Part shown: positions 52,776 to 61,052 of the stretch, piece by piece
How the letters are laid out: every line of letters begins with the position of its first letter
Numbering within the stretch: the stretch's first letter is position 1
Source: MGBC163016 sp964631345
GTDB lineage: Bacteria > Actinomycetota > Coriobacteriia > Coriobacteriales > Eggerthellaceae
NCBI GenBank assembly: GCA_964631345.1
Contig: CAZVWE010000004.1
Location: 113,294-177,293, forward strand
Length of the DNA stretch: 64,000 nt
Direction of reading: 5' to 3'
Program-made: the position numbers and the translations under genes
The notes under the pieces: model-generated
The model's database searches: none
What the model was told of the DNA's origin: nothing
The model's input: only the letters and a program-made list of their open reading frames with translations

Positions 52776-53684
52776 ATGGACAAACGGCAATACGGGCTAC
52801 TAAATTGCATCAAGCAACGCTACTTAGACACAAACTGGCTTGCTGCTTTTCAAACCGAGGAAACAGGTTCGAACTTTTCGCCGCTCCAATCACCTCGCCA
52901 ATTCTATCTACGCAACCTGGAAGATAACCTTGCAAGACCGATGAACGAAGTTCATATCAATGAGTACTCCCGCGGATCTGGAAGCGAACTCGACGACAAG
53001 ATGAAAGCACTTCGCTCCTCTTCTGCCATGACATTTAATATCCTTGGAAACCTGTACTGTGAGACCAAGAGCATCGATGACCTGTTCGCATCACGCAGTT
53101 ATAAGATTGCATACGAGCACCAACTTCCTACCCTTAAACATGGCATGCCAGCAAACCTTGATGCGATGCTGAAGGGAGAAAATGGTGACGTTATAGCATG
53201 CGAGATGAAGATGCTCGAATGGCTCACAAGCACGCCGGCCAAGCTGAAAGACAAATATTTTGATTCCGTGAATTACATCTTCGAAGATTCAGCGTCGGTA
53301 TTCATTGATGTTGCTGAAATTCTCAACGCATCACCTGTGTTTGTCTGCTATGACTTCGCCCAGATGTTCAAGCACTCGCTGGCGCTATACAACGCAGTCC
53401 GCAATGGCAAGATTTCCGCACAAAGACTCACACTGCTTAATTGTGTTTGGGAACCACCGGAAAGTTACAACTTTACGACGGAAACAGCTGAATGGATAGC
53501 TCAACGAACACGCGCAGAACATGAAGGATTCCAAGAATTCAAACGAACTATGGCGCCTGTCGAGAGTCTGTTTGCACATGAACTTGGGATGAACTTCACT
53601 ATTAGATACCTTCCAACATCTAAACTTATCGATAGGTTGCTTTATCCCGAAGAAGAGCTTGCACGCCTCATGCGCTATCAGTGA
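52776..53684 (+). CDS. Possible PD-(D/E)XK nuclease-like protein (PGN_0703 type)
   Basis: A 302-residue protein. The central segment KHGMPANLDAMLKG, then VIACEMKMLEWLTS provides a D...ExK pair as in PD-(D/E)XK nucleases, and the surrounding pattern is reminiscent of the PGN_0703 putative restriction endonuclease family. No methyltransferase is adjacent apart from the separate Eco47II-like pair. It diverges from the ABC-F gene and lies in the defence-rich stretch, which supports a nuclease role. The start is ATG 52776 without a strong ribosome site. The family call is from memory and needs a profile search. Confidence 0.6.
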   Translation: MDKRQYGLLNCIKQRYLDTNWLAAFQTEETGSNFSPLQSPRQFYLRNLEDNLARPMNEVHINEYSRGSGSELDDKMKALRSSSAMTFNILGNLYCETKSIDDLFASRSYKIAYEHQLPTLKHGMPANLDAMLKGENGDVIACEMKMLEWLTSTPAKLKDKYFDSVNYIFEDSASVFIDVAEILNASPVFVCYDFAQMFKHSLALYNAVRNGKISAQRLTLLNCVWEPPESYNFTTETAEWIAQRTRAEHEGFQEFKRTMAPVESLFAHELGMNFTIRYLPTSKLIDRLLYPEEELARLMRYQ

Positions 53685-53707
53685 GAGATGTGGTGGTCGC
53701 TGTAGTC

Positions 53708-53940
53708 ATGACGATCCGACGCAGCGTGCGGCAGTATTCCGGAGAACCTGTGCCGCAAAAACTGCTGGATCGCATCGTACGCGCATGGCTGCCGACAGTC
53801 GGTCGACCCAGGACTATGTGACCGAATTGCTTGACATCCCCGAGTCCTGGCAGTTGGAGGCCATCCTCTCGCTTGGCATGCCTACAGGCGCCCCCGAGCA
53901 CCGCGAGTTCGACGAGACGCTTATAGAGAAGGTGTATGGG
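53708..53940 (+). pseudogene. Nitroreductase remnant with internal deletion
   Basis: The frame from ATG 53708 reads TIRRSVRQYSGEPVPQKLLDRIV, a nitroreductase N terminus, and stops at TGA (53819). In another frame the same stretch continues DYVTELLDIPESWQLEA, then LSLGMPTGAPEHREFDETL, a nitroreductase C terminus, up to about 53940. The middle of the gene is missing. It is more GC-rich than its surroundings and unlike the intact nitroreductase at 38021-38542. Confidence 0.8.
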
Positions 53941-54057
53941 AAAAATTCTAAAACTCATAATTTATATAACCACCAAAACCTGAACACGCTTTCAAAAAAC
54001 TGATTAGATGAGCAGGATAGTCCCGATTAAAATAAGCTACATAAACGATATGACAAC

Positions 54058-55791
54058 TTGACGACTTCCGACACAGAAGAAACGAGTCAGATTTTGAGAA
54101 TCGTAAACACAAGCAGTTCAACTGAAAAACCAACAGGCGCATCTTTTGTCATAGATAGATGTCAATTTCATTATGGCGAACAGATAGACCTTGCCTCAAT
54201 AGGAATCGACGATGATAAAGTGATCAACTGGCCTATGGTTTACATCCTCTCAAATGACGAGGCAGCATATATCGGACAGACAACTAGTGTTGCTACTCGC
54301 ATCAACCAACATGGAGCAAGCGAAGAGAAACGTGACTTCAAATCCGTAAGTATTATCTTCAACGAAGAATTCAATTCCTCCGTGATCACCGATTACGAAC
54401 ACCGTTTGATCGGTTATATGCATGCCGATGGACGCTATAGGCTGACAAATAAGAACGATGGGATGGCTGACACCAACTACTTCAGCAAGACAACTTACGC
54501 TACCATGTTCGAAGAACTCTGGAACGAGCTACGTCAACTCGAGCTGGCTCATCATTCCATATCGGAAATAGAAGAATCCGAGGTCTTCAAGTATTCCCCC
54601 TTCAAGGCGCTAACCACTGACCAACGTATGGCACTCGATAAAATTCTTTGCGCCATAGACAGGGGGCTCGACCAATCCGACCCCATCGTGGTAGAGGGAA
54701 TGCCCGGAACAGGCAAGACCGTTCTAGCCATTTATCTGCTCAAGACCCTACATGATAACCCGGATTACAGAGATCTCAATATCCGCATCATGGAGCCGGT
54801 GACCTCTCTACGAAACACACTCCGCAAAAGCCTCGCCAACGTGGGTGGATTGAGTCCGGATGACATCATCGCACCAACGGATCTGATAAAGCCTTCCTTG
54901 GGCTACAAAACTGGTAAGGCCAAGAATTTCGACATCCTGCTTGTAGACGAGAGTCATAAGCTGAAAAGGCGTATCAACCTCGGAACCCAGTTTGGAAACT
55001 ACGATGCCGTAAACCGAGAACTCAGGCTTCCCAAGCACGCAAGCCAGATGGACTGGATTCTCGATCAAGCCAAATTACCTGTTTTCTTCTACGATCCCCT
55101 GCAAAGCATCGGCCCGTCATGTCTGGAGCCGGATGCGCTCGAAATGGGACTTGGCAAGGCAGCAAAACGTCCCATAAGGCTCGAAAGCCAAATGCGCGTC
55201 AAAGGGGGCGACTCATATCTTCGCTACGTCCGAGGCGTTCTGGATGGCACTAATCCCGAAAAACGCGCTTTCGAAGAATACGACCTCGTGCTACATGACA
55301 ACTTTACCGACTTCGTGAAGAGCTTCGCGCGAGACTACGAGCGTCACAACCTAAGCCGTATGGTCGCCGGATACGCATGGAAATGGAAATCGAAAAAAGA
55401 TCCGTCCATCGACGACATCATCATTGACGACGTCGGGCTTAAATGGAACTGCACCTATGACAACTGGGTTGGGCGAGGCATCGACAACCCGGAGATTGCC
55501 CACGAAGTTGGGTGCATTCACTCTATCCAAGGTTATGACTTGAGCTGCTGCTACGTGATCATCGGGAATGATCTGATCTTTGACGAAAACACCGGATACC
55601 CCGCAGCGAACAGGTCGAGCTACTACGATCGAAACGGATTCGCCACCGCTTCTCCCGAAGAGCTCGACCGCTACATCAAAAACATCTACTACGTCCTGCT
55701 GACCCGCGGAATACTAGGCACTCACATCTACGCTACAGACCCGGCACTGAGAAACTACCTTTCCAGCTTCTTCCCTTGCGCCGACCGATAG
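54058..55791 (+). CDS. GIY-YIG nuclease domain fused to DUF2075 P-loop NTPase
   Basis: A 577-residue protein, probable TTG start (54058) without a good ribosome site. Residues 60-120 form a GIY-YIG nuclease: VYILSNDEAAYIGQT, Arg81 and Glu114 (YEHRL). From residue 180 follows a DUF2075/Schlafen-like helicase NTPase with Walker A (GMPGTGKT, 214-221), Walker B (DILLVDESHK), a glutamine-type motif (HSIQGYD) and the final YVLLTRG. DUF2075 NTPases with nuclease domains occur in phage-defence contexts. It lies in the island between a possible nuclease and a DUF5677-like protein. Its role as a defence effector is inferred. Base composition is higher in GC than in the window's left half. Confidence 0.85.
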   Translation: MTTSDTEETSQILRIVNTSSSTEKPTGASFVIDRCQFHYGEQIDLASIGIDDDKVINWPMVYILSNDEAAYIGQTTSVATRINQHGASEEKRDFKSVSIIFNEEFNSSVITDYEHRLIGYMHADGRYRLTNKNDGMADTNYFSKTTYATMFEELWNELRQLELAHHSISEIEESEVFKYSPFKALTTDQRMALDKILCAIDRGLDQSDPIVVEGMPGTGKTVLAIYLLKTLHDNPDYRDLNIRIMEPVTSLRNTLRKSLANVGGLSPDDIIAPTDLIKPSLGYKTGKAKNFDILLVDESHKLKRRINLGTQFGNYDAVNRELRLPKHASQMDWILDQAKLPVFFYDPLQSIGPSCLEPDALEMGLGKAAKRPIRLESQMRVKGGDSYLRYVRGVLDGTNPEKRAFEEYDLVLHDNFTDFVKSFARDYERHNLSRMVAGYAWKWKSKKDPSIDDIIIDDVGLKWNCTYDNWVGRGIDNPEIAHEVGCIHSIQGYDLSCCYVIIGNDLIFDENTGYPAANRSSYYDRNGFATASPEELDRYIKNIYYVLLTRGILGTHIYATDPALRNYLSSFFPCADR

Positions 55792-55828
55792 GCAATGCAC
55801 CAACAGCGGCAAAGAAATGTATTGATCG

Positions 55829-56980
55829 CTAATCCTCCGTGTCCTCTTCGTAGCAAAATCCGCGCTCTTGTCCAAGGATGTATTCCGTACCAAGCGAGTA
55901 AAGCCCTTCGCGAAGTCTTTCGGCACGCTCCTGAATGGCTTCTTCTGCAAGAAACAGAAGGTGAGCGACCTTGAGAATGTAGTCCATCATCAGATACAGC
56001 TTGCCATAAATGGTGGAATAATAAGTGAAGGGACTCACTTTAGTAGTTATGTCCTGTCCATGAATGAACGAACAAGCACGGCAATAATCATCGTTCATAT
56101 CTTGGTCGTCAAGATAGTCGCATATATCACGAAACGAAATCCGTTGTTTTCCAAACAACGGCTCCAACCATGCATTATCTCCACCTTGGCGCCTGTCCTC
56201 TTTTATTTCTTTATACGGAACGTACATCGATTCGCAACAATCCTTCACCAATGCAAGCGCTTTCTTCTTATCGCGTTCTGGTGCCATTTTCGCAACCGAG
56301 AAAACCCCCGAGACGTACCAACGTCGAACAAGCTCTCCCTTTTCGTCTCCTTCAAACAGGCTTATATAAGCGTAGGACTCGATAAGAGTTCGGGTCATGG
56401 CCGACACAGAAATCAAATTCCCCAACACGAACCCATCAAACAACTCCGTCATTAAGTCCATCAAATACGAATGCCAGTAAAAGCGCCAATTAGGCTTGCC
56501 TTCCTCGCCTCTGCTGGAGTGCATTGGATGAACGGAATGCATCTGAATCAGGAACTCGGACGCTTGTTTCAAATATGCATATACCGATTCTTCCGATACA
56601 AATTCGGTGTTGCTATAGTTTTCGATATACAGCGAGGCAAGCTCGTCGGGTTCATCGGCTTTGTTCTTGTCGAAATTGAAGAAAAGAAGCTCGTCGGGAA
56701 TCTCATTGTTCTGCTCGCGTGGGTTCGATGCCGACACGAGAGGCATATGCACCTCGCTAAGAAACGACATCAGGAACCCAAGGATGAATTCTTGCTGCAA
56801 CTCGAACATCTCGTCATCGAAACCTCCCGCTTCATTGCGATGGTCGTCTATATCCAGGTATAAAACCCGGAGTTCGCCAGGGTTTTTTTCTTGAGCATCC
56901 CTGACAAGGTTCAGCAGAATCTTTGCCGACTCTTCAAAGCCTTCACGCCTCATTACCCGATGATAGATGGCTATTGACAT
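55829..56980 (-). CDS. DUF5677-like protein
   Basis: About 383 residues from ATG 56980, with GGAGGAAC directly upstream; the frame extends 37 codons further without a ribosome site. RTLIESYAYISLFEGD, then ELVRRWYVSGVFSVAKM and the late SFIHGQD fit the all-helical DUF5677 family, whose function is unknown. Such proteins are frequent in defence islands. It converges on the GIY-YIG/DUF2075 gene with 37 bp between their stops. Confidence 0.75.
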   Translation of the reverse strand: MSIAIYHRVMRREGFEESAKILLNLVRDAQEKNPGELRVLYLDIDDHRNEAGGFDDEMFELQQEFILGFLMSFLSEVHMPLVSASNPREQNNEIPDELLFFNFDKNKADEPDELASLYIENYSNTEFVSEESVYAYLKQASEFLIQMHSVHPMHSSRGEEGKPNWRFYWHSYLMDLMTELFDGFVLGNLISVSAMTRTLIESYAYISLFEGDEKGELVRRWYVSGVFSVAKMAPERDKKKALALVKDCCESMYVPYKEIKEDRRQGGDNAWLEPLFGKQRISFRDICDYLDDQDMNDDYCRACSFIHGQDITTKVSPFTYYSTIYGKLYLMMDYILKVAHLLFLAEEAIQERAERLREGLYSLGTEYILGQERGFCYEEDTED

Positions 56981-57306
56981 GGTTCCTCCTTGTCTCGCAT
57001 TAAAGCTCCAATCGCTAAAATTACCTCCATTATCAGAGAATTGCTTTAAACACTTTACCGAACATGGAAGAGGCAATCTACAGCGACACAATCAGACTGC
57101 ACGATGAATAGGCTATAAAGATACAAAGGAAGACAACAGCTTCGAGTTCGAACTCTTGATGAACACATTTGTGTTGCCTACGGCCTGAAGGGGGTTCACT
57201 ACGTCTTCGCAGCCGTCCTATAATGAGCGATCTAAAGCGACTCAAAGCGAACTAGAGCGACCAGAACAACCTCTCTTACCTTCACCCAGAAAGGCGTCTC
57301 TATTCT
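56981..57306. other. Intergenic region with short repeats
   Basis: This gap separates the divergent DUF5677-like and membrane-protein genes. It has no gene that I recognise. Four 10-base units at 57225-57264 are the only clear structure. Confidence 0.5.
57225..57264. repeat. Four 10-bp tandem repeats
   Basis: Units start at 57225, 57235, 57245 and 57255 with consensus RAGCGANYHA. The 10-base period equals about one DNA turn. It lies 43 bp before the membrane-protein gene, on its promoter side. Confidence 0.65.
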
Positions 57307-58188
57307 GTGAAGAGCATACAAGCAAATACCCCAAGGATGCGCACAACCATAATCGTTGCCGCCATCTTCTTGTTTGGCGGCACTGCTGCGTTTTTCTGCG
57401 GAGAATGGGGACCAGGCATAGGCAAAGCAGGCGTTGTCAACGTACTTATTTCTGCCTGTGGCATGGCGCTCTTTGGAATCAGCTTGTTGATGTTTGGAAT
57501 CATCTTCGCAACGAGTTATATTCGGCAGTTCTCTCACCTTGCGACTGACAAAAAGCGGGACACCCTTGAAAGACTTGGCCGTCAGACACTTACGGCAGTC
57601 CTGAACGTACTCGTCTATGGCGGCCTCTTTATCGTGGCGATGGGTGGAATTGCCGCGCTGGATGCCGACACCATCGGCACGACAATTGTTGTGATTGGCG
57701 TTTGGGGATGCTGCATTGCGGCCTTCGTCCTATACAGAAGATACCGCAAGACCCACAAAACACATTACGATCTTTTCAGCTCCGTGGCGATAACCCTGCT
57801 CTTATTACTGCTAGGCATCGGCGTACTTGTTGGATCTACACTCGATACGAGCAGAGCAGCACAAGATCTCAAAGATGAGCCAGCTGAAGCCGACGTGTTC
57901 CTAGTCGACGCCAAAATAGACTATCCTAACTGGAGGTACGCTCGCATAATACAGGCACACCACATCCTTACCTTCTTTACGCCCGACGAGGAAAGGATCG
58001 TGCTTGAAGTTCCCGAAAACGACGTTAATAGTGCGAAAGTCATCAATGAGTTGGGCAACTTTGTCCATCTGACTTATTACCCAAACACACAGGTGTTTTG
58101 TAACGCAGAGCTTTGGAACGGCGGACGCCAGATCATGGGCAATGACTTATTGGATAGATTGAACGAGGAATACGACTTCGAACTGTAA
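57307..58188 (+). CDS. Membrane protein with C-terminal DUF3592-like domain
   Basis: A 293-residue protein, GTG start at 57307 or ATG at 57337. Five helices (two in the N-terminal 70 residues, two around 95-140, one at 158-178) are followed by a soluble domain (AEADVFLVDAKIDYPNWRYAR, then ERIVLEVPEN, and HLTYYPNTQVFCNAELW). The soluble end looks like a DUF3592/DUF2500-type domain seen in other bacteria. The last codons are repeated twice downstream in a 28-bp tandem array. No function is known. Confidence 0.75.
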   Translation: MKSIQANTPRMRTTIIVAAIFLFGGTAAFFCGEWGPGIGKAGVVNVLISACGMALFGISLLMFGIIFATSYIRQFSHLATDKKRDTLERLGRQTLTAVLNVLVYGGLFIVAMGGIAALDADTIGTTIVVIGVWGCCIAAFVLYRRYRKTHKTHYDLFSSVAITLLLLLLGIGVLVGSTLDTSRAAQDLKDEPAEADVFLVDAKIDYPNWRYARIIQAHHILTFFTPDEERIVLEVPENDVNSAKVINELGNFVHLTYYPNTQVFCNAELWNGGRQIMGNDLLDRLNEEYDFEL

Positions 58189-58243
58189 AAACCCAAAGTA
58201 CAACTTCGAGCTGTAGGAACCCAAAGTACGACTTCGAACTGTA
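58171..58243. repeat. 28-bp tandem repeat spanning a stop codon
   Basis: Copies at 58171-58198, 58199-58226 and 58227-58243 (partial) each start TACGACTTCGAACTGTA. The first copy contains the gene's last codons and its TAA stop, so the 3' end of the gene has been duplicated. Confidence 0.9.
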
Positions 58244-58290
58244 GTTCTCAACGATATGCCCGATGCATCACAACACTAACGGCATAGCAT

Positions 58291-58932
58291 TCAAGCAGAA
58301 TTCCGTTTTCGGCCGCTCCCGTTTCCCTGTCCATTTCCACGACCCTTGCCTTCTACGGATCCGTGCTCCCTTTGACTAATGTCGGAATAACAGAAGACAC
58401 TCAACGCGATGACTCCGATCGCCGCCACACCAGCCACAGCAGTATCCAAAACCTTGCGGCGCGCAGGATCGTAGGGAATGTGCAGAGCTTTGACTGCGGA
58501 TAAATAGTGCAGCGCAACGTGCACAACAGTCGCAGCGCAAAGAGCATAGGCACTGATTGTATGGATGATACGCAAAGTGAACCGATCAAATCCCGGCAAG
58601 AATAAAACAATGCCGGCTTTCTCAAGTAGTTCGCTTATTAGGACAGAGGTAATCGCCAGAACAATTGCGGCAACCAAGATTACGAACAGAACAATAAGCC
58701 GAATGACGTTCTTCGCTTTCCTTGTCTTTTTATGCAAGGAAGCACGACATGCAGCAGCTATCCATTTCCGAGCCAAAACAATATGCACGATAAGAACAAC
58801 CGCGAAGGCAATAGAAACAAGCTCATGTAAAAGGTTGCCGGTAAAGTCGTAGAGCATTTCGAAGACTAACAAAACGCAAAGCACTAAACTAAAGGCAACC
58901 CTGACCTTGACTCTTTTTCGAGATAAGCCCAT
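58291..58932 (-). CDS. DUF4405-like four-helix membrane protein
   Basis: About 213 residues from ATG 58932 (AAAGG upstream). Four or five helices contain conserved-looking His residues (LLHELVSIAFAVVLIVHI and VVHVALHYL), typical of DUF4405 proteins related to cytochrome b-type subunits that bind haem. A basic Gly/Arg/Lys-rich tail ends the protein. No partner gene is adjacent. Confidence 0.75.
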   Translation of the reverse strand: MGLSRKRVKVRVAFSLVLCVLLVFEMLYDFTGNLLHELVSIAFAVVLIVHIVLARKWIAAACRASLHKKTRKAKNVIRLIVLFVILVAAIVLAITSVLISELLEKAGIVLFLPGFDRFTLRIIHTISAYALCAATVVHVALHYLSAVKALHIPYDPARRKVLDTAVAGVAAIGVIALSVFCYSDISQREHGSVEGKGRGNGQGNGSGRKRNSA

Positions 58933-59239
58933 AACGTTGTGCCTTTCGGATACGTTCTCTATCGGCTTTTGCGCAACAAATGGTAACACAGGGATAACCC
59001 CTGGAGTTGTCCTCTGTGTTAGTAGTATCCCGTGTTATGTCAGAGCCAATACACAAAGCCGACTCTTGGATTAGATTCCTAAGTTAATACTGGCTCGGTA
59101 TTTACTTCGTCATTTTCAACGAATCCGTAAACAAAGCAATAGTCTGATTACAGGTAAGACATACAGCATCCTCCCTTACTTTCTCTTCCATATAATCCCG
59201 TGAAACCAATCGAGAAAAGTACGAGAAAAGGAGCAGCCA
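58933..59239. other. Divergent intergenic region with inverted repeat
   Basis: TAACACAG (58984-58991) and CTGTGTTA (59014-59021) form an eight-base inverted repeat 50 bases upstream of the DUF4405-like gene, with a smaller GGGATAACCCC inside. Candidate operator or leader hairpin. Nothing else recognised. Confidence 0.4.
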
Positions 59240-59590
59240 ATGTCTTACGAAATCGTTGACGCAACATTTGTTCTCGATCACCTGGGCACAATGCCTCTGC
59301 TTGACGTCAGACCACTAGAGATGTACGAAGAAAGCAGAATCCCCGGCGCCATTTCGGTTCGTCTTATGGAAGCCAAAGACGCAGATGGGGACACGGCGGA
59401 CGTATTCGCCGAACGCGTCGCAAAGGCAGGATTTGCACCCAATGACGAGTTTATCGTGTATTGCTATAACGGAGGACTTGCGAACGAGGCCTGCACCCTT
59501 CTTGAATCCAAAGGATACACAGGTCAACTATGCTATGAAGGAAGCTGGATCGACTGGATTTCTGACCCAACGCGCCCTGTGGAAAAATAG
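59240..59590 (+). CDS. Rhodanese-like domain protein
   Basis: A 116-residue single rhodanese domain: PLLDVRPLEMYEESRIPGAISVR at the N-terminal half and the active-site loop with catalytic Cys, VYCYNGGLANEACTLLESKGY. It can carry sulfur as a persulfide, substrate unknown. GAGCAGCC-like ribosome site upstream. It is followed after 80 bp by the Phd/YoeB toxin-antitoxin genes, probably a separate unit. Confidence 0.93.
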   Translation: MSYEIVDATFVLDHLGTMPLLDVRPLEMYEESRIPGAISVRLMEAKDADGDTADVFAERVAKAGFAPNDEFIVYCYNGGLANEACTLLESKGYTGQLCYEGSWIDWISDPTRPVEK

Positions 59591-59604
59591 TCATATATAC
59601 CTCA

Positions 59605-59632
59605 TTGACGTACGCAATAACGTACGTATAAT
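59605..59632 (+). promoter_or_regulatory. Promoter and operator of the Phd/YoeB module
   Basis: TTGACG (59605-59610) and TATAAT (59627-59632) with 16 bp between. The spacer contains the inverted repeat GTACG-CAATAA-CGTAC, suited to autorepression by the antitoxin. It lies 40 bases before the antitoxin start. Confidence 0.82.
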
Positions 59633-59672
59633 GAAGCTACCTACTATCTATAGAAATCCGAAAGGAATTGCG

Positions 59673-59924
59673 ATGACGAGTGTCACAGCCACCGCCGCCC
59701 GCAAGGACATATACAATCTCATTGCTCGCGTGAATGAGGACTGTAATCCCATTGCGATCACAAACTCCAAGGGCAAGGGAGCGGTTCTCGTCGGCGAAGA
59801 TGACTGGTCCGCTATCGAAGAGACACTATACATCCTGGACACACCCGGCATGGCAGAGAAGCTTATTGATGCGCACAACGAAAGTCTCGACGACTGCATC
59901 TCTGCCGATACCCTAGAGTGGTAA
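59673..59924 (+). CDS. Phd/YefM-family antitoxin
   Basis: An 83-residue antitoxin: MTSVTATAARKDIYNLIARVNE, then PIAITNSKGKGAVLVGEDDW, and a C-terminal tail that wraps the toxin. AAAGGA precedes ATG 59673; the frame continues upstream into the rhodanese gene, but that part is not its own. The toxin gene follows 3 bp later. Confidence 0.95.
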   Translation: MTSVTATAARKDIYNLIARVNEDCNPIAITNSKGKGAVLVGEDDWSAIEETLYILDTPGMAEKLIDAHNESLDDCISADTLEW

Positions 59925-59927
59925 TCC

Positions 59928-60221
59928 GTGTACAGAGTTGTATTCACCAAGCAGGCGGCGAAGGACGCAAAGAAACTGAAAGCTGCAGGGCTTGACGCCA
60001 AAGCTAAAGAGCTTATAGCGATTGTTCCGGCTGACCCATTTGCTTACCCGCCCGCATTCGAGCCATTGGTCGGAAGTCTCGCAGGTATGTACTCCCGGCG
60101 TATAAACCGCCAACACCGGTTCGTATACGAAGTCATAGACGAGTCCACGGAATACGATGCCACGTCCATACGGGGCACAGTTAAAGTTTTGAGCATGTGG
60201 ACTCATTATGAATCTCTGTAG
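59928..60221 (+). CDS. YoeB/Txe-family toxin
   Basis: A 97-residue RelE-superfamily toxin with a GTG start. RVVFTKQAAKDAKKL, then FEPLVGSLAGMYSRRINRQHRFVYEV, and the C-terminal SMWTHYESL (the YoeB catalytic His-Tyr end) give an mRNA interferase acting on the ribosome. It pairs with the Phd/YefM antitoxin immediately upstream. Confidence 0.94.
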   Translation: MYRVVFTKQAAKDAKKLKAAGLDAKAKELIAIVPADPFAYPPAFEPLVGSLAGMYSRRINRQHRFVYEVIDESTEYDATSIRGTVKVLSMWTHYESL

Positions 60222-60364
60222 AGACATAAAGTTTCTGGCGATCAAACCTCTAAAGATATGCACCGAATATGACAGATCGAAATTTGCTGATACTTAACAT
60301 TGCTCAAACACACTCAATAACTGACGTTTATGACTGACGTTTATAAATATTTTCGAAATAAGTC

Positions 60365-60395
60365 TTGAAGTTAAACCATTGTTTAAGTCGATAGT
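60365..60395 (+). promoter_or_regulatory. MerR-type promoter with 19-bp spacer
   Basis: TTGAAG (60365-60370) and GATAGT (60390-60395) are separated by 19 bp, the overlong spacer typical of MerR-regulated promoters. The spacer contains the dyad TTAAAC-CATT-GTTTAA (60371-60386). It precedes the MerR-type gene, so autoregulation is likely. Confidence 0.8.
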
Positions 60396-60419
60396 AGTTT
60401 TATCTATAGTTAACCAACG

Positions 60420-60575
60420 CTGGAACCAACGATGAAACCAGTACTGGAATCCACATTGGGATCAGCACTGGATCCAACGATGAAGCCAGCACTGAGATCC
60501 ACGCTGGGATCAACGCTGGAACCAACGATGAAGGCATCACTGGAATCCACGCTGGAGATAACACTGGAGACAATA
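60420..60575. repeat. Thirteen 12-bp tandem repeats upstream of the MerR gene
   Basis: Units of exactly 12 bases begin at 60420 and run to 60575, with consensus CTGGAATCCACG. They form a higher-order 48-base unit (four 12-mers). Partial further copies reach back to about 60408. The array is between the MerR-type promoter and the start codon and is open in the MerR reading frame (L-E-S-T type tetrapeptides). Confidence 0.93.
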
Positions 60576-60578
60576 TCC

Positions 60579-61040
60579 ATGGAAACGAAAAGCTACACGA
60601 TCGGCCAAGTATCCGATGTGCTTGGAATACCTTCGTCCACTGTCAGGTACTACGAAGCGAAAGGCCTGCTTCCAAGCATTAGGCGTACCGAAGGGGGTAT
60701 CCGCGTTTTCACCGAGGAAGACCTCGATTGGATAAGACTTATCGGGCACCTGAAACTCTCGGGTATGACGCTCAGCGAGATTCGCGAATTCACAAACCTA
60801 TACCAACAAGGTGATAAGACCATCGAAGATAGGCGAGCCCTCGTACACAGACGGCGTGATGAAATAAAACGTCAGCTAGAAGACCTCAATAATACGCTCG
60901 ATTTCATCACCTACAAATGCTGGTTCTACGACACGACGGCAGAGGCAGGGACGTGCGACGTTCCCGCCAGCATGTCAGAAGACGATATGCCCGCAAAGAT
61001 AGCAGCCATAAAGAGAAAACGCCAGATCGGATCGCACTGA
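60579..61040 (+). CDS. MerR-family transcriptional regulator
   Basis: A 153-residue protein from ATG 60579, where GGAG lies nine bases upstream and METKSYTIGQVSDVLGIP starts the winged helix. The frame is open 49 codons further upstream through the 12-bp repeat array (alternative ATG 60432), which would add a repetitive Leu-Glu-Ser-Thr arm. The domain continues SSTVRYYEAKGLLPSIRRTEGG, then HLKLSGMTLSEIREFTNLYQQGD and a long coiled coil. It probably controls its own promoter and the cupin gene downstream. Confidence 0.93.
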   Translation: METKSYTIGQVSDVLGIPSSTVRYYEAKGLLPSIRRTEGGIRVFTEEDLDWIRLIGHLKLSGMTLSEIREFTNLYQQGDKTIEDRRALVHRRRDEIKRQLEDLNNTLDFITYKCWFYDTTAEAGTCDVPASMSEDDMPAKIAAIKRKRQIGSH

Positions 61041-61052
61041 ATCAGACTGGCC

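Noticed and set aside
52568..52813. Leader peptide of 81 residues before the ABC-F gene
   Set aside because: It overlaps both flanking genes, has no ribosome site and unusual composition.
53659..54003. A 114-residue gene between the nuclease-like and fusion genes
   Set aside because: It joins the end of one gene with one frame of the nitroreductase remnant; the real signal is a broken gene.
59385..59924. A 179-residue fused protein ending as the Phd antitoxin
   Set aside because: Its first part is an off-frame reading of the rhodanese gene; promoter, ribosome site and family start place the antitoxin at 59673.
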